Below, one piece after another: positions 35,101-43,703 of a stretch of DNA of 64,000 bases. Origin of the DNA: Bugula neritina (lineage: Eukaryota > Bryozoa > Gymnolaemata > Cheilostomatida > Bugulidae); contig OZ037765.1 in assembly GCA_964035545.1 (NCBI GenBank), positions 16,176,698-16,240,697 on the forward strand, read 5' to 3'. Numbering within the stretch: position 1 is the stretch's first letter; every line of letters begins with the position of its first letter. The position numbers and the translations under genes were made by a program. The notes beneath the pieces are model-generated. The model did no database searches. It was not told where the DNA came from and saw only the letters and a program-made list of their open reading frames with translations.

Positions 35101-35862
35101 ATTATTATTATTAATATTACTAAAATATTGATTATTTAGTTTAGTTACAATGCCGCAATGTTTGCCATGTGAATTATGCCCGCGCTTTTTGCTTTTTGAA
35201 ATAAGCCAATGGAGTGCAATCAGGAAAAATTCGTCAGCTGAAACCTTGCTGGATCAGGTTCCAACGAAACTGTTGAAAAGTCGATCACGTGATCTGAAAT
35301 GAACAAACTCTTCTACTGTCAGACCAATCAAAGGACGCTAGTTTGGCGCAATTGACGCAATGGTTCAGTCACGTGATCCAAAACTGACAAAATTCGCATT
35401 CGTCGTGCCATTTTGGTCCGCTATTCGTTCAATTCATTGACCGTGTGAATAAGCTATAACACAACATGCAACCTACTCTACGTAAATACTCCAGCCTGAT
35501 TCAGATTCTATTAAAAAGCTTACTATTATGGCATTGTACAAAATAATTAGATACATTTTGGCGTAAATAAAAGTTATTCATTTTTACTTCCATAAGGTGT
35601 AATATGAAAATTGAAATTAAACAGTATCGCCACTCACCATAGATTTCACTTGTTCTACTGCTTGAGCGAAAGAATTCAAATCACTGTCTAGTGAGAAGAA
35701 TCGTTTTATTAATGCTCTGTGCTCTTCGATAGGGTTCAATTGCTCTTGTACGTTTAATTCCAAGAATTCAGCAGCAAAGTCTGGAATAGCTTTCAAACCA
35801 TAAAGGGTATATTCTTGTGCTTTCCTGAGATCCTTCATTGCTTGATTGACATATTGCTCCAT
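32174..35862 (-). CDS. NSMCE2: E3 SUMO-protein ligase NSE2 (MMS21), SMC5/6 complex subunit
   Basis: The minus-strand exons are 35863-35638 (ATG at 35862), 33455-33139 and 32270-32174, joined at ATG|gtgagt..ttttag|ATC and GCAAA|gttagt..ttgcag|G. They give 212 residues; human NSMCE2 has 247. The N-terminal helical part, which binds the SMC5 arm, fills residues 1-75. The SP-RING begins at YKCPYTGKKM and continues VKNTSCGHSYEKEAI. It is completed by the last exon's CPVSGC, so the Cys/His set of the SP-RING is present (C, C-G-H, CPxxGC). The ATG has an in-frame TAA 24 bases upstream but sits one base after an acceptor (tttgcag|A), so a 5' noncoding exon is likely. Intron 1 holds an inverted-repeat element and intron 2 a minisatellite. 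The 12-kb family A insertion lies 187 bases upstream of the first coding exon. Confidence 0.9.
32738..33079 (+). repeat. 14-bp minisatellite in the last intron of NSMCE2
   Basis: About 24 head-to-tail copies of a 14-base unit, CTGTGTACTGCAYA, have mainly C/T variation at one position. All six frames stay open through it because the unit and its complement lack stops. The 118-166-residue frames seen there on both strands are artefacts. Confidence 0.95.
33690..34230. repeat. degenerate GTCATAATATAAGTAATGC-type repeat
   Basis: Loosely repeated units of about 20-40 bases built on CATAATATAAATNATG and ATGCAGAGCTATAATA lie in intron 1 of NSMCE2. The unit length varies, so it is an old decayed tandem array. 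No coding capacity. Confidence 0.6.
34295..35456. mobile_element. 1.16-kb terminal-inverted-repeat element in NSMCE2 intron 1
   Basis: The ends are TAGCTTATTCACAC and its exact complement, flanked by TAA on each side (34292-34294 and 35457-35459). CGACGAATGC recurs inverted inside both ends. The 3-base TAA duplication is typical of PIF/Harbinger-type DNA transposons. No transposase frame is visible, so it is non-autonomous. It brings two CACGTG boxes near 35285 and 35372. Confidence 0.7.
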
Positions 35863-36050
35863 TCTGCAAAGTACCACCAACAATTACAACAACTTGTAAA
35901 ACAGCAAAGAAAATTATTTCTAAAATGTTTAGAGTAGCCTATGTCACAAAATAAATAGCCATGAAATATAAAACTAATGACAAATAAGTAAAATCAAACA
36001 ACCATTGTCAACATATATGGTTTTCTAAAATAGAAATCGCTAAGCTATAT

Positions 36051-36477
36051 TGTTGTAGCTTTATGCACTACTGTTGGGGGGTAACATTGTGTGCTCGAAT
36101 TACTGCATATCACTGTGAGGTTATGTGAGGAATCGAACTAGTTGATGTTTAATGAGAGAACTGTATTGAAATTTTAATTACATACAACCAAAATCATGGG
36201 AAACAAGCCAAAAGAGTACAATATAAGAATGATTACACAAGGTTAGCCTATCTAGTTAATAAATATCGTCCGTGGGCGCCGGAAGGCGCTACTTATATCC
36301 AAGAGGTTGATCCTGATTGGTTGGTATAGGATTCCGGCGGTATGGCCGTATGAGTGGTGCCGCACGTAGCTGCGGCATCGCTACGGAGTTGTAGTCTCTT
36401 GGAACTTTTATGCCTCATAATATAGTACAAGTACTTAGGCAGGGGGTACTGGGGGTATACTTCCCACAGCTACTACA
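36051..36477 (-). repeat. 3' LTR of family A copy 2
   Basis: 427 bases, TGTTGTAG..CTACTACA on the plus strand, therefore TG..CA on the element strand. It matches the LTR at 43042-43456/48009-48044 and the solo LTR at 48326-48806, sharing for example CATATCACTGTGAGGTTATG and CAAGAGGTTGATC. Confidence 0.9.
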
Positions 36478-36781
36478 CCCCCCCTCCAGCAGAAAGCCAA
36501 CTTTCTGATACACCCAAAATGCAAGGAAGTATTAGTACAAGCAAAAAACGAGTATAATAGGTATTATCTATAACAAAACCTGGTACAAAATATATTGGAA
36601 AGAATCTGATTTGAGACATTTAAGTATCACAGTCACAACTTATCTAATGCAACCAATGAATGTGCGACTTGCAACCAGGTAGGTGGGTAGTATTCTTTTA
36701 TAAAAATTAAATATAAAATAATTCAAAAGACAAAAGTGAAAATAGATAATATACATGTACCCGGAGTGGGTGGGGGTGGTT

Positions 36782-38000
36782 CTAAGACTGACGTGTCTTC
36801 CTCTTCAGCTTAGCTACGGAGTCCTTAAGGTAGTTTAGCTCACTGGTCGCAGCTAAGACTTGGACTGTAAGCTGAAATAATATAGATTCAAACTTCAAGA
36901 TTCTCTGCTCCACCTCATGGACAGAGGCAGCTAGAATAAAAGTAGCCAAGGGAGTTGGAGACGGGGATGCTCTCCTCTTCTTCTTACTCTGAGACGAATT
37001 AGAGTCGCGGGGGAGGGGGAGAATGCTATCTAGAGTCAGGAGTCTCTGTTGATGTAGAGTTAGTGTCTAGTGGCTGCAACATCGCCCGGGGCAAATGGCG
37101 AGGAAGAGGAACAGTTGTAGGTTTATCCGTTTTTTCTGGACAGGGGGCCTAAGTAGTGGTCCCTCCGTGATTGGCCTAAGAGTGGGAAACCTTAGACAGG
37201 CGAGCTAACTTGCTGGGGTCCTGTACCAGCAGTCTGAGGATGTCGAAAAATTTCTAGAATGTCGGCTCATCGACATTGAAGAGATGTTCCATGTGGCACC
37301 TCATAGTGCGTTGATGCCTTAGGATGTAATCCCTGTTGTAACTATACTCCCTACAGGGGCAAATAGTCGTAATAAAATGCTGTGGCATGTGAACTTTTAA
37401 CCAATGTGGGGTGGTAAAAATCTGCTGGCACAACCGACATGTAGTATTTTCTAGGGCTCTCTTCGCCTCCGCGATCTTCTGATCGGTAGACACAGCCGTC
37501 CAGCACAGTTGCTTGAGAAGGAGAGTAGGTAGTTTTCCATTCCGAGATGGAAAAACATTGACACTAGGGGCAGGAGAAGGCTGCCTCTCTGGCATGGGGT
37601 GGTCCACCCAAACAATACCGGGCGACGACGGAGCACTTGCGAGGGCAGGTCGAGTGAGATTCAAAAGAGCAGAATCAGGGTTAGATTTACATACATCTTT
37701 ACACTCTAATTCATGTGAAACCAGACTTTGAACAGTCTGAGAAACACTGACTTTTTTATAGGGCACTCGTGAGACAGCTGGCAATGGTGCAGACTGACTG
37801 AATGCCATGGATTCCAGTTCGAGATTTGAAAGATCATCTGTCATTACCATGGTGTCGTCGACATTGACCGTTGTCAGAGTCCCCAGCAAGTCTAACGCAA
37901 CCAAATTAATCGAGTCAGATTGAACTGACAGCAGACCAGTTTCCATATCAGTAGGAATACTAGATCTGAGTGACTTACCTCTAAACTCAATATGGGTCAT
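36782..38000 (-). pseudogene. ORF3 of family A copy 2: zinc-finger protein with heptad-rich C-terminus
   Basis: A long open stretch (to 37254) encodes a protein with acidic N-terminal segments, SRVPYKK, a Pro/Ser-rich middle and two fingers. Finger 1 is C-x2-C-x12-H-x3-H (CRLCQQIF.. to HMPQH, about 37455-37385). Finger 2 is C-x-C-x12-H-x5-C, containing RDYILRHQRTM-C. A TAG at 37254 interrupts it. Beyond, the match to copy 1 continues (KFFDILRLL, then ATSELNYLKDSVAKLKRK) to a stop at 36784-36782. The first codons (ATGACCCATATTGAG) lie in the edge of a foldback insertion, so the original start is lost. The product is not recognised; nucleic-acid binding is inferred from the fingers only. Confidence 0.7.
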
Positions 38001-38404
38001 TTTACTTAGTTTAGTACACACCCGAAATCTTCAGTTTTTAGCTATTTTTCACAATTTATATGGGTTTTTGTTCAAAACTAAAAGAATTTTAATAAATACA
38101 TCTAAATAGTCAAAATTCTTAACTTTTCTCGATTTTCTATGTTCTTCCTAATCAACTAGTTAGTTTGGATTTACGGACTGTCACGGCTTTTGGTGACGGT
38201 CCGCAACTCACAATTAGGTAAATAATTAGGAAAAAACATGGAACATGAAGCAAAATTAAGAAGAACCTTGATTGTTTAGTTGTATTTATTAATTTTTTGT
38301 TAGTTTTGAGCAAAAACCCATCAAATTAGCAGCCAGATTGTGAAAAATAGCCAAAACCTGGAGAATTTGAGTGTGTACTAAATTAAGTAAAATGGCCTAT
38401 ATTT
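37989..38404. mobile_element. foldback (hairpin) element inserted between pol and ORF3
   Basis: The segment is an imperfect palindrome over its whole length. The outer arms share CCATTTTACTTA.TTTAGTACACAC and GCTATTTTTCACAAT. The middle contains GGACTGTCAC..GTGACGGTCC, centred near 38188. The corresponding interval in copy 1 is about 300 bases shorter and lacks it, so it is a later insertion. It codes for nothing, and the target duplication is not clear. Confidence 0.7.
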
Positions 38405-38553
38405 GATTGCATACTTGAACGTTTGGAATTAAGGTGTTCTGTTTCATGCAGCGCACGTCCAGCCTTGACTACAGTTGCGTACGAAAAGGCTGGGCAGCGC
38501 GGTGATTCGGACACTGTGCTGCTGGCGGATTAAATCTGCCCACTGCTCCGCCA

Positions 38554-39755
38554 TCACAAGTCATTTTCGCTTTTGAGCACACGACTCCTACGCTGTCCGT
38601 GGCAACTCCCCGCAGTGACCCCCACCTGACTTATAAACTTGTCGCTTTGCAGGCAGTCACATACAAAATCTTGTAAGTATGGCGAGGGTTGCTGCAACCG
38701 CTGACTTTTGTCAAGAACCAGCGGGGACTTCGCCCTCGAGCTTTCTAGAACCACGAGAAGAGTCGCCTGGGCGGGGAGCCTATACTGGTCCCTACCTAAT
38801 CGATGGGGTTGAGGCTGACCTCTATGAGGGGGGTACCACCTTTTGACCCGGGTCGGACTCAGGGGGTGGCAAGGCCAGGGTCGGTTCGGGAGGCGGTGGT
38901 TTCCTCTGGCAGAGAAAGTGGCCGCGTATCCATAACCTGATCTCCGGCCCACAGCACAACCACGTCAAACTTGGGTCCATGCCGTATCCGGCCCCGCGTT
39001 GCTGTATGCCTCCTGGGCTCAAGCAATGGGGGCGCTTTTCTTACAGCATCAGAGTTAGCCCAATATGGCTTCAAGCGAGCCTCATTCTGGATAGACATCA
39101 ATCCTGAGCGCTTGACTTTCTACGTATGGTTGGGCAAAGCCTCAACTACCAGGTAGGGACCCACGAACTTAAGCTGTAACTTAGCCGATTGTCCGAGGCG
39201 CCTACGGTAGTTGGCCATCCAGACCCAGTCCCAACTTGTTAGAGGGGTGGCTCCTTAGAGTCATCACCCCGCGCCTGCCATTGCTTCTCCTGAAGCATGT
39301 CATGTGCGGCCCTCATGCGCTCTACCAGCTCCCTTACATACTCATGTACAGAGTTATCATGGTCAGGAATATGGTAGGTCAGGTGGTCAGGGACCCGGGT
39401 CTCTCGACCGAGCATCAGGAAGTTGGGAGTTTCTAAGGTACTGGTGTGAGGTGTACTGCGGTAAGCTCACATAACCTGTGGAAGTACCGTATCCCATTCC
39501 TCCTAGCCACGGCGCAGGCTCAGGCGCGCATCTCTCAGCATGCGGTTGTTGCGCTCAACAACCCCGTTACCTAAAGGATGATACGGGCTGGTTCGCCTCT
39601 GGTTCACCCTCTTGAGGCGACAGAGGTCACTCATGAGCTGAAACTGGAACGGGGCACCCTGGTCCGAATGTATCTGTTCTGGAAGGCCCAGATAACAAAA
39701 TCTATGTTCGATCCAGTAGAAAAAACCCGACCAGGAATTCGAGCTATCATGCGAC
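38554..39755 (-). pseudogene. integrase remnant and pol tail of family A copy 2
   Basis: Minus-strand pieces read GLPEQIHSDQGAP, YHPLGNGVVERNNRML and VLPQVM-AYRSTPHTST, so the second Asp and the Glu of the DDE triad are present. The tail LQDFVCDC follows. The HHCC region and the first catalytic Asp are missing: RNase H sequence (KRAEPFSQVA) runs almost directly into mid-integrase near 39750. Stops and frameshifts add to this. Confidence 0.75.
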
Positions 39756-41120
39756 CTGGCTGAAGGGTTCAGCTCTTTTGCACAACCAAATCAGGGAGGC
39801 ATGGTCCGTTCGCAGACAAAACATCCTCTCATAGAGATAGGGTGGGAAGTGCTTCACCACCTTGATTACTGCCATAAGCTCCTTTCTGGTGGTGCAGTAT
39901 TTCTTCTCGGCGGGGGAGAGCTTTGCTGTAGTAAGTGACGACCACCTCCCGGCCATCTTGGACCTGTGACAGTACGGCACCTACATTGTGGTCGCTGGCA
40001 TCAGTGTCCAAGATGTATTCTTGTGCGAGATCGGGATAGGCCAGGACAGGCGTTCTTATCAAGACACCTTTGAGGCAGTCGAAAGCTTGCTGTTCAGTCG
40101 GGGTCTACTGCCAGTGGACCCCTTTTGTGGTGAGCCGATTTAATGGCTGCGATAACTCTGCAAAATCAGATATGTACTGCCGATAGTACCCTACCAGCCC
40201 CAGGAAAACCCAGTCAAATCTTGGGAAGTAGCCCAGTTTTACACTGCCCGTACCTTGTCAGGATCAGTTGACACACTATTACGGCCCACGACGTGACCCA
40301 GTTACTTAACCTCTGGCTGTAACAGAGCGCACTTGGAAAGTTTTTAGCTTCAGACCGGCACTTCCAAGCCGATCGAAGACCTCTCGCAAACGGCTGACGT
40401 GAGTCGCAAAGTTTGGGGAGATCACGATGACGTCATCGAGGTAGATGAGCCGAATCTTCCAGTAGAGACCACTGAGAACCGGCTCAATGAGTTTTCAGAA
40501 GTTAGCCGGGGCGGAGGTCAACCTGAACGTCAAAATCTTCCATTTTTAGAGCTTGTTGCGCGTTGTAAATGCAGCCTTGTCTTGGGCATCAGGACTCAGG
40601 AGAACTTGCCAGTACCTGCTAAGCAAGTTCAACCTGCTGAAGTACTTGCTACCAGCCAGGGCGTCTAGTGACTCATCGATGCGGGGAAGGGGGTATGCAT
40701 CCTGTATGGTCACGCTGTTGAGTGTGCGGTAATCCACACAGAACCGCCAACTCCCGTCTTTTTTCCGGACCAAGACGACCAGCAAGCTCAAGCACTATGT
40801 GCTGGCTCTATGAGGTTTCAGACTCGTCGGCTTACCTCCTTCTTGTCAACCTATGAGTAGGTTACCGGATCGGAACCGTTCCTGCAGCCAGGGAAATCTC
40901 ATGACAGACAGCCTTAGTTAGACCCACGTCATGGTCTCCTACTGCTAAACATGTCCATGTACTCACGAAGTAACCACGCTATTGCCAGGCGTTCACTATC
41001 ACCCATGCAGCCCTGACAGGCTTCTTCGTATAAGTCTCTGATGAAACTCGAGATCGGTCCTTGACCTCTCATAGGGGGTCGGTGGGGGCAATCTGTCCTT
41101 TCGCCTAACAACGGCCCCAC
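39747..41120 (-). pseudogene. reverse transcriptase and RNase H of family A copy 2
   Basis: The RT is readable as [19 protein letters not shown] (about 40790), [19 protein letters not shown], and the catalytic LIYLDDVIVI at about 40450-40424. RNase H follows as EYILDTDASDHNVGAVLSQV and RKELMAVI (40020-39870), then HTDHA-type TDHASLIWL. Frameshifts split the domain and the C-terminal half of RNase H is cut by the internal deletion. Confidence 0.82.
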
Positions 41121-41348
41121 ATTTCCTTCCTAGACAAAGTGAAAAATGCCAACTAGGGACCCAGCCGATAGCGCCACCGGCTCCGTGAAAGGGTTAACAC
41201 AATGCACTAAGATTTTCCCTCACATGTTCAGCCAATTCAAGCTGTTAGCAAATTGGATCCTTTCGTGAGCGCCTTCTACCAATTCACCGACAATTCACCC
41301 TGCAGTGAATGGTGGCGCGGGAACGCCCAAGTATCGCACAGCTCCGCA

Positions 41349-42021
41349 CTACCTGTACACCTCCACAAGCAGACGACCAAACTTATCGACACAAGCGAGC
41401 TCTCGCTCAGCCATAACCACGGCCGACTCGCTATGGCACTTGTGTCGCATTAGGAATGGCATTCTGAGGATAGCATCCTCCTTGAGCTGACTGACGATAA
41501 ACGTCTCTTTGATCACCTGATAGCGAACTCTGCCCGTCAGCTCAACAATGCGGTAGAAGGGAATACGACTCGTCCGCCAACGTGCCATGTTCCTCCTGAT
41601 ATGGCTCCAGGCTAGCCTTGTCTCTAGTGCTGAGGGTGACAAAGAGCCGGCGGCTTAAGAGGTTTGTAGTACACCCTGAATTTAGCAGAAAGGTGACCGC
41701 TTTGCCGGCTATCTTGCCGGGCAAGATGTAGCTGGCGCCATAGTGTTGTACTCGTATTCTCCTAGTGCGCTCAGTCTTTGCAGCGGACACGTCTCTAGCT
41801 TGGAGTTTAGGCGGAGCCTGCATTCGACGGCTGCGAGAAAGTCCTTGAGGTTGCAGAAGCATCATTTCGGACTCTAGGTTTTGCCTCCACTCGTCACCAG
41901 ACTCTAATTCTCGCAACCCGCCGAAAGAGTTTTGGAGTGGCACAGTGAGGGTACCAGACTGGCCGTACGGTTTGCCTGTCCTTGGCACTTGCCACTCAAG
42001 CGGGAACGTCTGTCGCATCAA
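41349..42021 (-). pseudogene. aspartic protease region of family A copy 2
   Basis: The active-site loop reads FLLNSGCTTNLL near 41680, so the catalytic Asp has become Asn. RMPFLMRHKCH and RELACVDKF follow in another frame, as in copy 1. This change alone would inactivate the protease. Confidence 0.75.
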
Positions 42022-42069
42022 TACAGACTGCTGATGACTACCCCGCAGTTGGCGGATATACCCGCGGGC

Positions 42070-43018
42070 CGCGAGGGTTCAACTCCCTCCGCGTCAAGGA
42101 GCACTCCTTATGGAGGTGCCCGCGACTACCACACTTCCAACAAGTGGTAGTCCGTCGCCGTGGTAACTCCGTCCCAGCCACCAGGGTCTTTAGGGGAAGC
42201 TTACCACGGGCAATTGAGCTAACACAGCTCCCAGTTTCTGCACCATGTCGGTCATGCGAGTGACCTCAGATTTTGGCGGAGGACTGGCGGTGGCAGTAGC
42301 TACGTGAGCTGTAGATTCCGGTTCAGGATGATCATCATATAACTACCTCGACCTGACGCGAACTCACATGGCTTATGTGTAGCTGAACAGCCAGCAAGTA
42401 AGCCTCACCTTCTCGCAACGTATCTTTAACCGTAACGGGTGATGGAGCCTCAGGTCATTTAGCGACTGCACGAATGTGTCAAAAGTGTACCGCTCACAGT
42501 TGATTAGTGACAGATGACCGTGCGCTATATGCGCGAGTCATTTAACCGTGACGGCATGTTCCAGCAGAGAAGTGCACGGATCGCGCCTCAATCCTTGCAA
42601 GCAAACTCGGGCGTCTACGGTGGAGGCCGAATCGGGTCCGTAATGCAGCAAAGATGCTATCAACATCGGGTCCTAGCACATAGGGTTTAGCCTCATCTGC
42701 TAACGCCAGCCGCAATTGCAACAGAGCCACAGGAGGTAACCACTGAGTGATGGCCACTGCGTCCCTAAACTCCTGAATAAACTGTTCTACATCCTCATTG
42801 CCGGTAAAGACAGGGGCTTTCAGGCGGTATCTGTCGCCAGATGACCTCCTGTGAGCCTTCTCCCGGGGCACCGAATTCTCAAAAACATTACGATCTGTGG
42901 GCTCACCTCCATTCGTTGCGGGGCTTGTACAGGTCCTTCGGCCCCGGCGGAGACTTCGTCGTTGAGTTCCACCATCGTAATCCTTTCTAATATCCAGATA
43001 GCAGTTGCACTGGCACAT
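42070..43018 (-). pseudogene. gag of family A copy 2 with zinc knuckle
   Basis: The open frame 43018-42542 encodes a charged N-terminus and a capsid-like segment (TGNEDVEQFIQEFRDAVAI, AKPYVLGPDVDSIFAALR) that matches copy 1. After a break, the sequence around 42145-42100 reads WKCGSRGHLHKEC, a CCHC zinc knuckle of nucleocapsid type. Frameshifts lie between about 42540 and 42150. Confidence 0.75.
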
Positions 43019-43041
43019 AATTATCCCACTGCTGTCACCAC

Positions 43042-43456
43042 TGTTGTAGTTTTATGTACTACTCTTGAGGGTATAATTGTGCTCTCAAATGATTACTGCA
43101 TATCACTGTGAGGTTATGTGAGGAACCAAATTAGTTGTTGATATTTACCGAGAGAAATGTATTGAAATTCTAATTACGTTCAACCAAAGTCATAGGAAAC
43201 AAGCCAAAAAAGTACAATATAAGAATGATTACTCAAGGTTAGCCTATCTAGTTAATAGCTATCATCTGACTGCCCGTAGAAGCCGAAAGGCGCTACATAT
43301 CTCCAAGAGGTTGATCTTGATTGATTGGTATAGGGTTCCGGCAGTATGACTGTAGAAGTGGTGCAGTGCCGCACATAGCTGCGGCATCGCTACGGAGTTG
43401 TAGTCGTTTGGAACTTTTATGTCTCATAATATAGTACAAGTACTTAGGCAGGGGGT
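43042..43456 (-). repeat. 5' LTR of family A copy 2, first part (rest at 48009-48044)
   Basis: Direct repeat of 36051-36477, interrupted by the family B element after GGCAGGGGGT. The remaining 36 bases (GGGGTATTGGGAGGTATAC.., ending in CTACA) resume at 48009 and end at 48044. Confidence 0.9.
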
Positions 43457-43659
43457 TGTAATGTTTTGAATGTGTGCTGCATGCAATGGTGTTGTTTATT
43501 ATTACTGCATGAATCAGATAGTGTTTGGCAACTGTATGATGTCATATTCTGTATATATATAAGATGAAGATTTACAAATATAAGTTAGTTTTAGCCCTCA
43601 ACCGAGTGTAGTCTCTACAGCATAAATATATAATAACTGCAAATTAACACAACATAAAA
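43457..43659 (+). repeat. 5' LTR of family B element
   Basis: 203 bases beginning TGTAATGTTTTG and ending AACATAAAA, the same as 47806-48008. A TATA-like TGTATATATATAAG lies about two-thirds in and is the probable promoter of the element. Confidence 0.95.
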
Positions 43660-43660
43660 T

Positions 43661-43674
43661 TGGCGACGAGGATA
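43661..43674 (+). other. primer-binding site of family B element
   Basis: TGGCGACGAGGAT, one base after the LTR, is complementary to the 3' end of animal tRNA-Ser(GCT) including its CCA, as I remember that sequence. This tRNA would prime minus-strand DNA synthesis. Confidence 0.7.
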
Positions 43675-43703
43675 ATCTGATAGTGGCAGCTCGAGATTTC
43701 AAA

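Noticed and set aside
37513-41490. Several plus-strand frames of 60-90 codons (37513, 38971, 39236, 39578, 40399, 41253, 41932)
   Set aside because: They are shadows of the minus-strand pol and ORF3 sequence of family A copy 2.
43683-43703. Gag-Pol starting at the GTG at 43683
   Set aside because: Animal cytoplasmic translation uses ATG; the first in-frame ATG at 43704 has a good context.
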